Assembly (NCBI RefSeq): GCF_014653695.1
Contig: NZ_BNAR01000003.1
Span: 639,528-703,527, forward strand
Reading direction: 5' to 3'
From: Lentzea cavernae
GTDB lineage: Bacteria > Actinomycetota > Actinomycetes > Mycobacteriales > Pseudonocardiaceae
DNA: 64,000 bases
Position numbers and translations under genes: made by a program. Position 1 is the first letter of the stretch. Each line of letters opens with the position of its first letter. This document shows positions 34,780-43,243 of the stretch, piece by piece. A model generated the notes under the pieces. It was not told the DNA's origin. It was given only the letters and a program-made list of their open reading frames with translations, and made no database searches.

Positions 34780-35073
34780 ATGTCTGGATTCGGCGTGCAG
34801 TCCGGCGACTTGACCAAGGCCGCGGGGACGTACGAGGCAGAGGGATCAGCTCTGATCCAGATGAAGGCCGCGGCCGTGCCGGGTGTGGGAGCCGGGCAGG
34901 TCGGCCGCAAGTTCCAGGGCGTCGCCGCCGAGTACAAGGCCTGCTTCGACCTCTTCGGCCAGGACCTGGAGAAGTTCGGCAAAGAGGCGTCGGGCATCGC
35001 CACCCGTCTGAAGGACGTCGCCAAGACGTACGAGTCGAACGAGGCGCAGACCTCGAGCCAGTTCAAGGGGTAA
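34780..35073 (+). CDS. EspC/WXG100-like ESX-associated protein
   Basis: A 97-residue helical protein (MSGFGVQSGDLTKAAGTY and YKACFDLFGQDLEKFGKEA), the size and pattern of EspC/DUF2580-type ESX substrates. There is no WXG turn at the midpoint. I start at the ATG preceded by gggagg rather than at an upstream TTG-type extension. It is six bases from the next, 909-residue protein, paralleling the pair at 13667-15078, where a small helical protein precedes a large Gly-rich one. Confidence 0.78.
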   Translation: MSGFGVQSGDLTKAAGTYEAEGSALIQMKAAAVPGVGAGQVGRKFQGVAAEYKACFDLFGQDLEKFGKEASGIATRLKDVAKTYESNEAQTSSQFKG

Positions 35074-35079
35074 CGAGTC

Positions 35080-37809
35080 GTGGCGGATCAGAACGAGATC
35101 AAGAAGCTCCTCGACGACCCGAACGTCACTCCGGAGACCAAGAAGCAGCTCGTCCCCGCGCTCGCCGGTGCCGGCGCCTCCGAGGAGGACGTCGAGCGGT
35201 ACGCGAAGGCCAACGGGGTCGACGTCCCGAGCGATCCGGGGCTGGGCAGCTACCTGCTCGGCGCGGCGCTGGCCGCTCCCACGGCCGGTCTGAGCATGGG
35301 GGTGGTCGCCGGCAAGGAGATCGGCCGCTCTCAGTGGGAGAAGAAGGGCGAGGACGCCGACAAGCTCGTCAAGAAGGCCGGCGAGGAGCGCGAGCTCGGT
35401 GCCACGCAGAAGGTGCTGAACGAGCAGGGCGACGTGCCGAACAGCAACACGCTGCTCGACGCCGGCGCCCCCGGTCTGCGGTTCTTCGAGAAGTTCGTCC
35501 CGATCTACCCCAAGGCCGCGCAGGCGTGCGGTCACGGTGGTGCCGCGCCGAACCTCGACGGTGACATCTACCGCAAGTACGACGAGGTCCGCGACATCGA
35601 CTTCGCGAAGTTCCGCGAGGACGCCCACAAGCTCACCGAGAACGTCAAGAAGGCGGACGCGCACGACAACGCGCTGGGCGCCGCCTGGAACGGGCTCGGT
35701 TCCTGGGAAGGCCCCGCCGCGAAGGCCGCGGGCGAGTACCAGAAGAAGTTCGCCAGTGCGTCGAAGACCTTCGTGCAGCAGGCCGGCACGGCTCCCGGTG
35801 CGGTCACGGCCGGCGTGGCGAACATCCAGAAGCACGTCAAGGAGTTCGCGCAGCAGATCCACGACCAGTACTCGGAGAAGTGCGGCGGTCTGACGGTCGA
35901 GGAGGCCGAGACCGCGATCCGCCAGGCCAACGGCGACATCTTCGAGAACGACGCGGGCATCCTCGACGGGCTCTCCGGCCTGCCCGGCTGGGTCGTCGGC
36001 GGAGTCGTGGGCGCTCTCACCGGCGGCATCCTGTCGGGTGTTCTCGCGGGCCTCGGCTGGGACTCCTGGGTGAGCGGCCGCCGGGAGAACATCATCAACG
36101 AGGCCAAGCAGAAGCTGAAGGCCCTCTGCGAGGAGTTCGACGGCAAGAAGAAGGCGTTCGACGGTTACTGCCAGGCCGTGCAGGCCGGTGTCGACGCCGA
36201 CTACAAGACCATGTTCACGGGCATGAAGACCGCGTTCCAGGACACGTTCGGCCCGATCGGCGACCCCCCGTCGTTCTCCGACCAGGGCGGCGGCCGCCAG
36301 AACGTCGACAACGGCGGCGGTGGCGGCGGCAACAACGGTGGCGGCGGTGGCGGCAGCCCGAGTGGCGGTGGCGGCCCGAGCGGTGGCGGCGGTGGCGCGC
36401 CGGAGATGCCGAAGCCGCAGGACCCGCTCGACAAGGACGGCGACGGCAAGCCCGACGTCCCCGGTGACACCGACGGCGACGGCAAGCCCGACGACCTCGA
36501 CGGTGACGGCAAGCCCGACCAGCCCAAGCCCGAGGAGGAGCTCGAGACCGTCACGGTCACGGCGGGCGACAACACGATCAAGGTCACGGAGCCCGACTCG
36601 AACGGGCACGTGAAGATGACGATCGACACGCCCAAGGGCGAGCCGAAGACCTACGACCTGGACTTCAGCAAGAACCCCGAGGCCGCGAAGGCCCTGATGG
36701 GGCAGAACGGCACGCAGGCCATCACGAACATGGCCAACCAGCTCACCGCCTCGAACCCGACAGCGTCCGGGCAGCCGGCGGCGGGGCAGACGCCGGCCGC
36801 GGGGGGCGCGCCCGCACCCGGTGGCGGCGCGGCGCCGAACGCGGGCCCGCTCGGGTCGGAGTCGAACCCGATCCCCGTCGAGGTCGGCGAGGACGGCAAG
36901 ATCCACATCGAGCAGGACGGCGTGAACTTCACCGCCGAGGTCAACGCCGACACCGGCGAGATCAACCTGACCGCGGACGACGGCGACGGCACCCCGGACA
37001 AGATCGGCGTCAGTTTCGGCGAGGACGAGAACCCCGCCGCGCAGACGCCGGGCTCCGAGTCGGGTGGCGGTGGCGGTGGCGGCTCGGACGGTGCCCGGCT
37101 CGAGGACGGCCTGCGCACGCCGGAGGCGGACTTCCCGCAGGCGGTCGAGGACGGTGTCACCACGCTGCCCGCCGAGGCCGACGTCCGGCCGATGCCCGCC
37201 CCCGCCGAGTTCCAGACGATGCCCGCCGCGGGCGACCAGGTCTGGAGCCCGCCGGGTGAGGCCGCGCCGAACGTGGCCGAGCGGTTCCAGGACTCGACGG
37301 CCCGCAGCTACATCGAGGACAACGGCATCATGCCGAGCCTCGGCGAGCCCCGCGTCTCCGCGGACGGCCCGCAGTTCGCGCAGGCCTCGGACAGCACGAC
37401 GACGTCCGGTGTCTCGTTCACCGGTGGTGCGGGCGGCGGCAGCGAGTCCGTGCTCGGGTCGAACCCCGACAGCGCGTGGACCAGCCCGAACTCCGGTGAC
37501 AGCAACGGCGGCTCGTTCAACACGAACGCGTCCGAGGCGGGGCAGCCGGGCTCGGCCAACCTGCCGACCATGCAGGACGCGGGCGGCCAGGCGCCGAGCG
37601 GTGCGGCCTCCGGCGGCATGATGGGCGGCGGCGGCATGATGGGTGGTGGTGCGGGAGCCGGCGGCCAGCAGGGCGGCGACTCCGAGCGCGGTGCCAGCCA
37701 GTGGCGCACCACGGGCACGTTGTTCGACGACGACAACAACAACCCGTTGAGCGCCATGCAGACCACGCTGGGTGAGGACCGAGGAGAGGCCGCCAACCCA
37801 TGGCGATGA
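35080..37809 (+). CDS. Large Gly/Asp-rich putative ESX substrate
   Basis: A 909-residue protein starting at GTG. Residues 1-330 are helical with two WXG-like turns (AAWNGLG and SWEGPAA, about 203-212) and a hydrophobic glycine-rich segment near 305-325 (PGWVVGGVVGALTGGILSG). A Gly-rich hinge leads to an Asp-rich block (about 449-485) of repeated DxDGDGKPD words, the pattern of calcium-binding thrombospondin type 3-like repeats. A beta-rich region follows, then a tail with MMGGGGMMGGG, GGQQGGDSE and QWRTTGTLFDDD. The tail is shared in plan with the protein at 13993-15078. Probably exported by the ESX system; function unknown. Confidence 0.78.
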   Translation: MADQNEIKKLLDDPNVTPETKKQLVPALAGAGASEEDVERYAKANGVDVPSDPGLGSYLLGAALAAPTAGLSMGVVAGKEIGRSQWEKKGEDADKLVKKAGEERELGATQKVLNEQGDVPNSNTLLDAGAPGLRFFEKFVPIYPKAAQACGHGGAAPNLDGDIYRKYDEVRDIDFAKFREDAHKLTENVKKADAHDNALGAAWNGLGSWEGPAAKAAGEYQKKFASASKTFVQQAGTAPGAVTAGVANIQKHVKEFAQQIHDQYSEKCGGLTVEEAETAIRQANGDIFENDAGILDGLSGLPGWVVGGVVGALTGGILSGVLAGLGWDSWVSGRRENIINEAKQKLKALCEEFDGKKKAFDGYCQAVQAGVDADYKTMFTGMKTAFQDTFGPIGDPPSFSDQGGGRQNVDNGGGGGGNNGGGGGGSPSGGGGPSGGGGGAPEMPKPQDPLDKDGDGKPDVPGDTDGDGKPDDLDGDGKPDQPKPEEELETVTVTAGDNTIKVTEPDSNGHVKMTIDTPKGEPKTYDLDFSKNPEAAKALMGQNGTQAITNMANQLTASNPTASGQPAAGQTPAAGGAPAPGGGAAPNAGPLGSESNPIPVEVGEDGKIHIEQDGVNFTAEVNADTGEINLTADDGDGTPDKIGVSFGEDENPAAQTPGSESGGGGGGGSDGARLEDGLRTPEADFPQAVEDGVTTLPAEADVRPMPAPAEFQTMPAAGDQVWSPPGEAAPNVAERFQDSTARSYIEDNGIMPSLGEPRVSADGPQFAQASDSTTTSGVSFTGGAGGGSESVLGSNPDSAWTSPNSGDSNGGSFNTNASEAGQPGSANLPTMQDAGGQAPSGAASGGMMGGGGMMGGGAGAGGQQGGDSERGASQWRTTGTLFDDDNNNPLSAMQTTLGEDRGEAANPWR

Positions 37810-38249
37810 TCGGGGAAGTGGACCCGCGCGTGCAGGCGTTGTTCGACGAGAACCTCGCCAGGACACGCCGTGCCACCGCCGAGGTCTCGGCGGAGCTCAA
37901 GGCGAGCCAGGACAAGGTGGCCGCCGACATCGCGGCGCGCGAGGAGAAGCACAAGCAGGACGTCGCGGCCGCCCAGCAGAGCGCGGAGAACCTCGTCAAG
38001 CAGGGCGAGAAGGCGCAGCAGCAACGCAAGCCGCAGTGGGACCGCCCGGAGCGCGGTGCGGGCGAGCTGGCGTTCGGCCCGGAGGACGACGACGGCGGCT
38101 ACCAACCGCAGCACCAGGCGCCGGCACCCGCTCCGGTGCCCCCGCCCCCGCCTCCGCCACCGGTCGCGCCGCCCCCGCCGGTCCACCGGCGCCGTCCGGC
38201 ACCCGTGGACGACGATGACGACCTGAGCGGCCAGACCTGGCTGTCCTGA
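37800..38249 (+). CDS. Small protein with Pro-rich and acidic tail, ESX block
   Basis: A 149-residue protein: charged helix (VQALFDENLARTRRATAEV to about residue 75), Pro-rich middle (APAPVPPPPPPP) and end DDDDDLSGQTWLS. It overlaps the end of the 909-residue gene by ten bases; gaggagagg upstream supports the ATG at 37800 (another ATG two codons later is possible). Plan and tail resemble the protein at 30265-30651. No membrane helix. Function unknown, probably linked to ESX export. Confidence 0.7.
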   Translation: MAMIGEVDPRVQALFDENLARTRRATAEVSAELKASQDKVAADIAAREEKHKQDVAAAQQSAENLVKQGEKAQQQRKPQWDRPERGAGELAFGPEDDDGGYQPQHQAPAPAPVPPPPPPPPVAPPPPVHRRRPAPVDDDDDLSGQTWLS

Positions 38250-38255
38250 AGCAGA

Positions 38256-38294
38256 ACACGAGGCCCGCGTCCGATGTGGACGCGGGCCTCGTGT
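38256..38294. terminator. Bidirectional terminator
   Basis: A perfect 17-bp stem (acacgaggcccgcgtcc and its complement), 5-base loop. It sits between the plus-strand ESX block and the minus-strand hydrolase and can serve both. Confidence 0.85.
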
Positions 38295-38304
38295 CTTGCC
38301 GGTC

Positions 38305-39132
38305 TCAGCGCTTCAGCAGGGCTTCCCGCTGGAACACCAGGTTCGCGTTCTTGAGGTCGCTGTCGAGCAACTCGTCGTAGGCCCGCTCACCGGTCAGCAC
38401 CCGGAGCAGGAACGCCGCCACGAACGCACGACCGAGCTTCTGCGACGCCCGCTCACCGCTGCCGTCCAGCATGAGCTCGCTCCAGTGCCTGCCCTCGGTG
38501 AACCCGAGGTGCGAGGCCTTGGGCAGCAACCGCAGCTGCACCGGACCACCCCAGGCCTGGGCGATCGCCTCGGAGTGCCCGACGGGCGGTGCGATGCGGT
38601 CCTCGCCCGCCGCGAGGTGCAGTCCGGGCGCGCTGACCTCCCGCGCCGCGTCCAGGGCGGAGGGCCGCGTCTCCGTTGCGGCCAAAGTCACAACGGCCCG
38701 GACGCGGTCCGCGCCCGAGGCCGCCAGCACCGCCGCGCCGCCGCCCATCGAGTGGCCGGCCAGTGCGAGCTTGGCGGGGTCGACGCTGATTTCCCCGGTG
38801 CCGAGGCGCACGCCGGTGCAGATGTCCAAAGTGGTCAGCAGGTTCGCCGCCAGCACCCGCGACGACAGCAGCGGTCCGCGCTCCACGGCCGGTGCCGCGG
38901 CGACCACTCCCCACGACGCCAGGTGGCGCAAAAGGCCGTGGTAGCGGCGCACGGGCTGCATCCAGCCGTGTCCGAGGGCGACAGCGGGCAGGCCCAGGCC
39001 GGACTGGGGCGTGAAGATCACGCCCGGCAGGCCGACGAGCGCGAGGTCCCCGCGCAGCACCGGGTGCGGGCCGGGCCTGCTGAGCTGCTCGAGGGCCTGT
39101 TTCGCGGTCAGCGTGATCACGCGGCGAGCCAT
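38305..39132 (-). CDS. Alpha/beta hydrolase (dienelactone hydrolase/lipase-like)
   Basis: A 275-residue cytosolic alpha/beta hydrolase without signal peptide. The nucleophile elbow is GHSMGGG (S128); D178 (GED) and H208 (ASHLG) are the likely partners. The oxyanion strand reads VALGHGWMQP. The start is the ATG of MARRVITLTAKQ; upstream codons are not conserved-looking. Fold and motif order resemble chlorophyllase/PETase-like hydrolases, but the substrate is unknown. It is divergent from glmS across 134 bases. Confidence 0.82.
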   Translation of the reverse strand: MARRVITLTAKQALEQLSRPGPHPVLRGDLALVGLPGVIFTPQSGLGLPAVALGHGWMQPVRRYHGLLRHLASWGVVAAAPAVERGPLLSSRVLAANLLTTLDICTGVRLGTGEISVDPAKLALAGHSMGGGAAVLAASGADRVRAVVTLAATETRPSALDAAREVSAPGLHLAAGEDRIAPPVGHSEAIAQAWGGPVQLRLLPKASHLGFTEGRHWSELMLDGSGERASQKLGRAFVAAFLLRVLTGERAYDELLDSDLKNANLVFQREALLKR

Positions 39133-39266
39133 GGGGTGAACCGTAGTCGATCCTGTCGCGCGCACCACACTGGAGATTGGTCTACACCACCTGTGTCCTT
39201 GACCTGCGGTGACGTAGCTCGCTCACTCATTAGGGTTAGTGGCGTGGTCTAGCTAGTCTGTTTCCC

Positions 39267-41126
39267 GTGTGCGGAATCGTGGGATACGTGGGTCACCAGT
39301 CGGCGCTCGACGTCGTGCTGGACGGGCTGAGGCGCCTCGAATACCGGGGCTACGACTCGGCGGGCGTCGCGGTCGTGACAGGCGACGACCTCGCCGTCGA
39401 ACGCAAGGCCGGACGGCTGCAGAACCTGGAGACGCTGCTCGACGAGGTGGGCCGCGAGAACTTCGCGGGCACCGTCGGCATGGGTCACACCCGGTGGGCC
39501 ACCCACGGTGCGCCGATCGACAAGAACTCGCACCCGCACCGCGACGCGACGAGCCGCGTCGCCGTGGTGCACAACGGCATCATCGAGAACTTCCTCGCGC
39601 TGCGCGCCGAGCTCGAAGGCCTCGGCGTCGAGATGACGTCCGACACCGACACTGAGACGGTCGCGCACCTCGTGTCCTTCGCCTACGCGGACGGCGACAC
39701 GAAGGGCGACCTGGTCGCCAGCGTGCGCAAGGTCGTGAACCGCCTGGAGGGCGCGTTCACCCTCGTCTTCACGCACGCCGACGAGCCTGACACGGTGGTC
39801 GCCGCGCGCCGCAACTCCCCGCTGGTCGTGGGTGTCGGCGACAACGAGTACTTCGTCGCGAGCGACGTGGCCGCGTTCATCGCGCACACCAAGCAGGCCG
39901 TCGAGCTGGGCCAGGACCAGATGGTCGTGCTGAGCCGCTCCGGCTACGAGGTCACCGACTTCGACGGCGAGCCGGCCGAGGCCAAGCCGTTCACGGTCAA
40001 CTGGGACCTCAGCGCCGCCGAGAAGGGCGGCCACGAGTACTTCATGCTCAAGGAGATCGAGGAGCAGCCGGAGGCGCTGGCGAACACGCTGCGCGGCCAC
40101 TTCGCGAACGGCCGGATCGTCCTCGACGAGCAGCGTCTGTCCGACCAGGACCTGCGCGACGTCGACAAGGTCTTCGTCATCGCCTGCGGCTCGGCCTACC
40201 ACTCCGGTCTCGTCGCGAAGTACGCGATCGAGCACTGGACCCGCCTGCCCGTCGAGGTCGAGCTCGCCTCCGAGTTCCGCTACCGCGACCCGGTCCTCGA
40301 CCGCGACACGCTCGTCGTCGCCGTGTCGCAGTCCGGTGAGACCGCGGACACGCTGGAGGCCGTGCGCCACGCGCGTGCGCAGAAGGCCCGCGTCCTGGCC
40401 GTGTGCAACACCAACGGCGCGCAGATCCCGCGCGAGTCCGACGCCGTGCTGTACACGCACGCCGGTCCGGAGATCGGTGTCGCGTCGACGAAGGCGTTCC
40501 TCGCCCAGATCGCCGCGAACTACCTCGTGGGCCTGGCCCTGGCGCAGGCCCGCGGCACCAAGTACCCGGACGAGGTCGCCCGCGAGTTCCACGAGCTCGA
40601 GGCCATGCCCGACGCCGTGCGTCGCGTGCTCGGCACCATCGACCAGGTCAAGGCCCTGGGCCGGGAGCTCGCCGACTCGAAGGCCGTGTTGTTCCTCGGC
40701 CGCCACGTCGGCTACCCGGTGGCCCTCGAAGGCGCTCTGAAGCTCAAGGAGCTCGCCTACATGCACGCCGAGGGCTTCGCGGCCGGCGAGCTCAAGCACG
40801 GCCCGATCGCGCTGATCGAGGAAGGCCTCCCGGTCGTCGTCGTCATGCCGTCGCCGAAGGGCCGCGCCACCCTGCACTCGAAGCTGGTGTCGAACATCAG
40901 CGAGATCCAGGCCCGTGGCGCCCGCACGATCGTGATCGCGGAGGAGGGCGACGAGACGGTCCGCCCGTTCGCCGACCACCTGATCGAGATCCCGGCCGTG
41001 CCGACGCTGCTGCAACCGCTCATCTCGACCATCCCGCTGCAGGTGCTCGCGGCCGAGATCGCGTCCGCCCGCGGCTACGACGTGGACAAGCCTCGCAACC
41101 TGGCGAAGTCCGTTACCGTCGAGTGA
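39267..41126 (+). CDS. glmS: Glutamine--fructose-6-phosphate aminotransferase
   Basis: Makes glucosamine 6-phosphate from fructose 6-phosphate and glutamine, the first step to UDP-GlcNAc. The 619-residue product starts at GTG and reads MCGIVGYVG, so after Met removal Cys1 is the glutaminase nucleophile. RRLEYRGYDSAG, HTRWATHG and NGIIEN confirm the amidotransferase domain; two SIS domains follow (CGSAYHSG, SQSGETADT) and the end DKPRNLAKSVTVE is invariant. No glmS-ribozyme-like leader is seen. nnr begins at the base after its stop. Confidence 0.98.
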   Translation: MCGIVGYVGHQSALDVVLDGLRRLEYRGYDSAGVAVVTGDDLAVERKAGRLQNLETLLDEVGRENFAGTVGMGHTRWATHGAPIDKNSHPHRDATSRVAVVHNGIIENFLALRAELEGLGVEMTSDTDTETVAHLVSFAYADGDTKGDLVASVRKVVNRLEGAFTLVFTHADEPDTVVAARRNSPLVVGVGDNEYFVASDVAAFIAHTKQAVELGQDQMVVLSRSGYEVTDFDGEPAEAKPFTVNWDLSAAEKGGHEYFMLKEIEEQPEALANTLRGHFANGRIVLDEQRLSDQDLRDVDKVFVIACGSAYHSGLVAKYAIEHWTRLPVEVELASEFRYRDPVLDRDTLVVAVSQSGETADTLEAVRHARAQKARVLAVCNTNGAQIPRESDAVLYTHAGPEIGVASTKAFLAQIAANYLVGLALAQARGTKYPDEVAREFHELEAMPDAVRRVLGTIDQVKALGRELADSKAVLFLGRHVGYPVALEGALKLKELAYMHAEGFAAGELKHGPIALIEEGLPVVVVMPSPKGRATLHSKLVSNISEIQARGARTIVIAEEGDETVRPFADHLIEIPAVPTLLQPLISTIPLQVLAAEIASARGYDVDKPRNLAKSVTVE

Positions 41127-42509
41127 GTGAGAGGCGTCTGGCACACCGAACGCGTCAAGTCCGCTGAAGAGGAGCTCATGGCGGTAGTTCCGCCGGGCTC
41201 GCTGATGCGCAAGGCCGCGTTCGGTGTGGCCACCCACGCCCTCCGGCTTCTCGCAGGCCGTCGTCGCGTCACATTGCTCGTGGGCGCGGGCAACAACGGC
41301 GGCGACGCCCTGTGGGCCGGGTACTTCCTGCGCCGCCGCGGAGTCGCGGTCTCGGCGATCCTGCTCGACCCCGCCAAGGCGCACGCCGAGGGCCTTGCCG
41401 CTTTTCGGAAGGCGGGCGGCCGGATCACCGACGAGGTCGGCGAGCCGGACCTGGTGATCGACGGCATCGTCGGCCTCTCCGCACGCGGCCCGCTGCGGCC
41501 GGGCGCGGCTGCGCTGGTCGAGAGCGTCAAAGCCCCGATCCTGGCGGTGGACCTGCCGTCGGGCATCGACCCGGACACCGGCGAGATCTCCGGCGCGCAC
41601 GTGCGCGCCCACACCACCGTCACGTTCGGCTGCCTCAAGCCGGTGCACGCGCTGGCCGACTGCGGCGACGTGCACCTGGTGGACATCGGCCTCCGACCGT
41701 CCGATCCGGACTTCGTGCTGCTCGACCGCTCTGACATCACGTGGCCGGTGCCGGGCCCGTCCGACGACAAGTACACCCAGGGCGTCACGGGCGTGGCGGC
41801 CGGCAGCGCTACTTATCCGGGCGCGGCGGTGCTGTCCACCGGCGCGGCCGTCCTGGCGACGTCCGGCATGGTCCGCTACGCCGGTCCGGCCGCCGACGCC
41901 ATCCGCGCCCGCTGGCCCGAGACCATCTGCACCGGTTCGATCACCGACGCCGGCCGCGTCCAGGCCTGGGTCGTAGGCCCCGGCATGGGCACGGGCAGTT
42001 CGTCGGCCGAGGTCCTGAGGTTCGTGCTGGACGCGAACGTCCCGGCGGTCGCCGACGCGGACGCCATCACGCTGCTGGCGTCGAACCCGTCGCTGTGGGA
42101 CGCCCGCGACCCCGACGCCGCCCTGGTGCTGACCCCGCACGACCGCGAGTTCGAACGGCTCGCGGGCCCGGTCGGCTCCGATCGCGTCGCGGCGGCCCGC
42201 AAGGCCGCCCAGCGGTTCAACGCCGTGGTGCTGCTGAAGGGCCACCGGACCGTGGTGGCCGCACCGGACGGACGGGCGCTGGTCAACTCGGCGACGTCGT
42301 CCTGGCCCGCGACGGCCGGATCGGGTGACGTGCTGTCCGGGATCATCGGCGCGCTGCTGGCCGGAGGCCTGGACCCGTTCTACGCCGCCGGGTACGCGGC
42401 CTACGCGCACGTGCTGGCGGCGGAACTCGGGGCGAATGGCGCGCCGCTGCCCGCGTCGGGGCTGATGGAGTCGATCCCGGAGGCCATCCGCGCCATCAGG
42501 GGCCGCTAG
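41127..42509 (+). CDS. nnr: Bifunctional NAD(P)H-hydrate repair enzyme
   Basis: Repairs hydrated NAD(P)H: the N-terminal YjeF-like domain epimerises the R form and the C-terminal kinase-fold domain dehydrates the S form with ADP or ATP. Of 460 residues, the first 210 carry GAGNNGGD (53-60) and DLPSGIDPDTG. The second half carries GPGMGTG, TPHDREFERL and the catalytic GSGD near residue 398. GTG start immediately after the glmS stop; MRGVWHTERV is the usual beginning in actinobacteria. Converges with the next gene, which overlaps its last four bases. Confidence 0.94.
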   Translation: MRGVWHTERVKSAEEELMAVVPPGSLMRKAAFGVATHALRLLAGRRRVTLLVGAGNNGGDALWAGYFLRRRGVAVSAILLDPAKAHAEGLAAFRKAGGRITDEVGEPDLVIDGIVGLSARGPLRPGAAALVESVKAPILAVDLPSGIDPDTGEISGAHVRAHTTVTFGCLKPVHALADCGDVHLVDIGLRPSDPDFVLLDRSDITWPVPGPSDDKYTQGVTGVAAGSATYPGAAVLSTGAAVLATSGMVRYAGPAADAIRARWPETICTGSITDAGRVQAWVVGPGMGTGSSSAEVLRFVLDANVPAVADADAITLLASNPSLWDARDPDAALVLTPHDREFERLAGPVGSDRVAAARKAAQRFNAVVLLKGHRTVVAAPDGRALVNSATSSWPATAGSGDVLSGIIGALLAGGLDPFYAAGYAAYAHVLAAELGANGAPLPASGLMESIPEAIRAIRGR

Positions 42510-43129
42510 ACCACGGAGAAGCCCGCGGCCAGGTCGCGCCTGCCGGTCAGCGCGAGCACGACGGCCCGGCCGTCGCCGGTGACCGCGGCCAGCCGTGCCG
42601 CGAGCGCGGCGGACTCGGCGAGCGCGTCGACGGGCGGCTCGAACGGCAGGTCCACCGCGGCCGCGAGGTCGAAACCGTGCACGACCAGCTCGAACGTTCT
42701 GGTGGGAAGCCACTGGGCGAGCCGCATGCCCCCGGCCGCGGTGGTGATCAGCGCGTCCGGGTCGGTGCCGGAGACGGCGGTGACCGCCTGCCCGGCCCAC
42801 TGCCGGACCTGGGCGGCCGGCCGCTCGCCCAGACGTGCGGCCCACTCCTGCGCGTCCGCGGTGGAGAGCGCGACGACCTTCTCGACGACGGCGGGATCGA
42901 CGGTCTTCGCCAAGGCGTAGTAGGCCTCCGGTGTGGCGATGTCCTCGGTGGTGGCCGGCCGGCCGAGCGCGGTGACGACACCCGCCAGCCCGGCGGAGAC
43001 GGCGTGGCCGAGCAGGTCGCGCACCGCCCAGTCGCCGAGCCCGGCTCCGGCGAGGCCGGCGGCGGGCACGGCGTCCACCAGTTCGGTGAAGGCGTGCGCG
43101 GTGGCGATGAAGGTGTTCTGAGCGGCCAT
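42506..43129 (-). CDS. DinB/maleylpyruvate isomerase-like protein
   Basis: A 207-residue protein with the four-helix DinB/MDMPI N-terminal pattern: AHAFTELVDAVPAAGL, then GDWAVRDLLGHA, where the histidine would be a metal ligand in mycothiol-dependent relatives. A C-terminal region contains RTFELVVHGFDLA with a second candidate histidine. Members act in mycothiol-dependent isomerisation or detoxification, but the substrate here is unknown. I start at ATG 43129 because the family begins just before AHAF; an upstream in-frame ATG at 43204 would add 25 basic residues. Divergent from alr. Confidence 0.75.
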   Translation of the reverse strand: MAAQNTFIATAHAFTELVDAVPAAGLAGAGLGDWAVRDLLGHAVSAGLAGVVTALGRPATTEDIATPEAYYALAKTVDPAVVEKVVALSTADAQEWAARLGERPAAQVRQWAGQAVTAVSGTDPDALITTAAGGMRLAQWLPTRTFELVVHGFDLAAAVDLPFEPPVDALAESAALAARLAAVTGDGRAVVLALTGRRDLAAGFSVV

Positions 43130-43243
43130 GTCCGCCACCCTGGCAGAGCGGGCGCGAGCCGAAGCCGCGTTCCACGCACGGCGAACGCGTGCGAGCTGCG
43201 CCATAGTCCCTGAGCTGCGTGCTCATGGCACGATGAACAGGTT

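Noticed and set aside
39133-39266. A glmS-ribozyme or strong promoter in the glmS leader
   Set aside because: No ribozyme-like fold could be recognised. TTGACC at 39199 has no -10 box at proper spacing, so I list no promoter.
39249-43226. A 1325-codon minus-strand frame across glmS and nnr
   Set aside because: Antisense to two well-supported genes; the translation is compositionally typical of GC-rich shadow frames.
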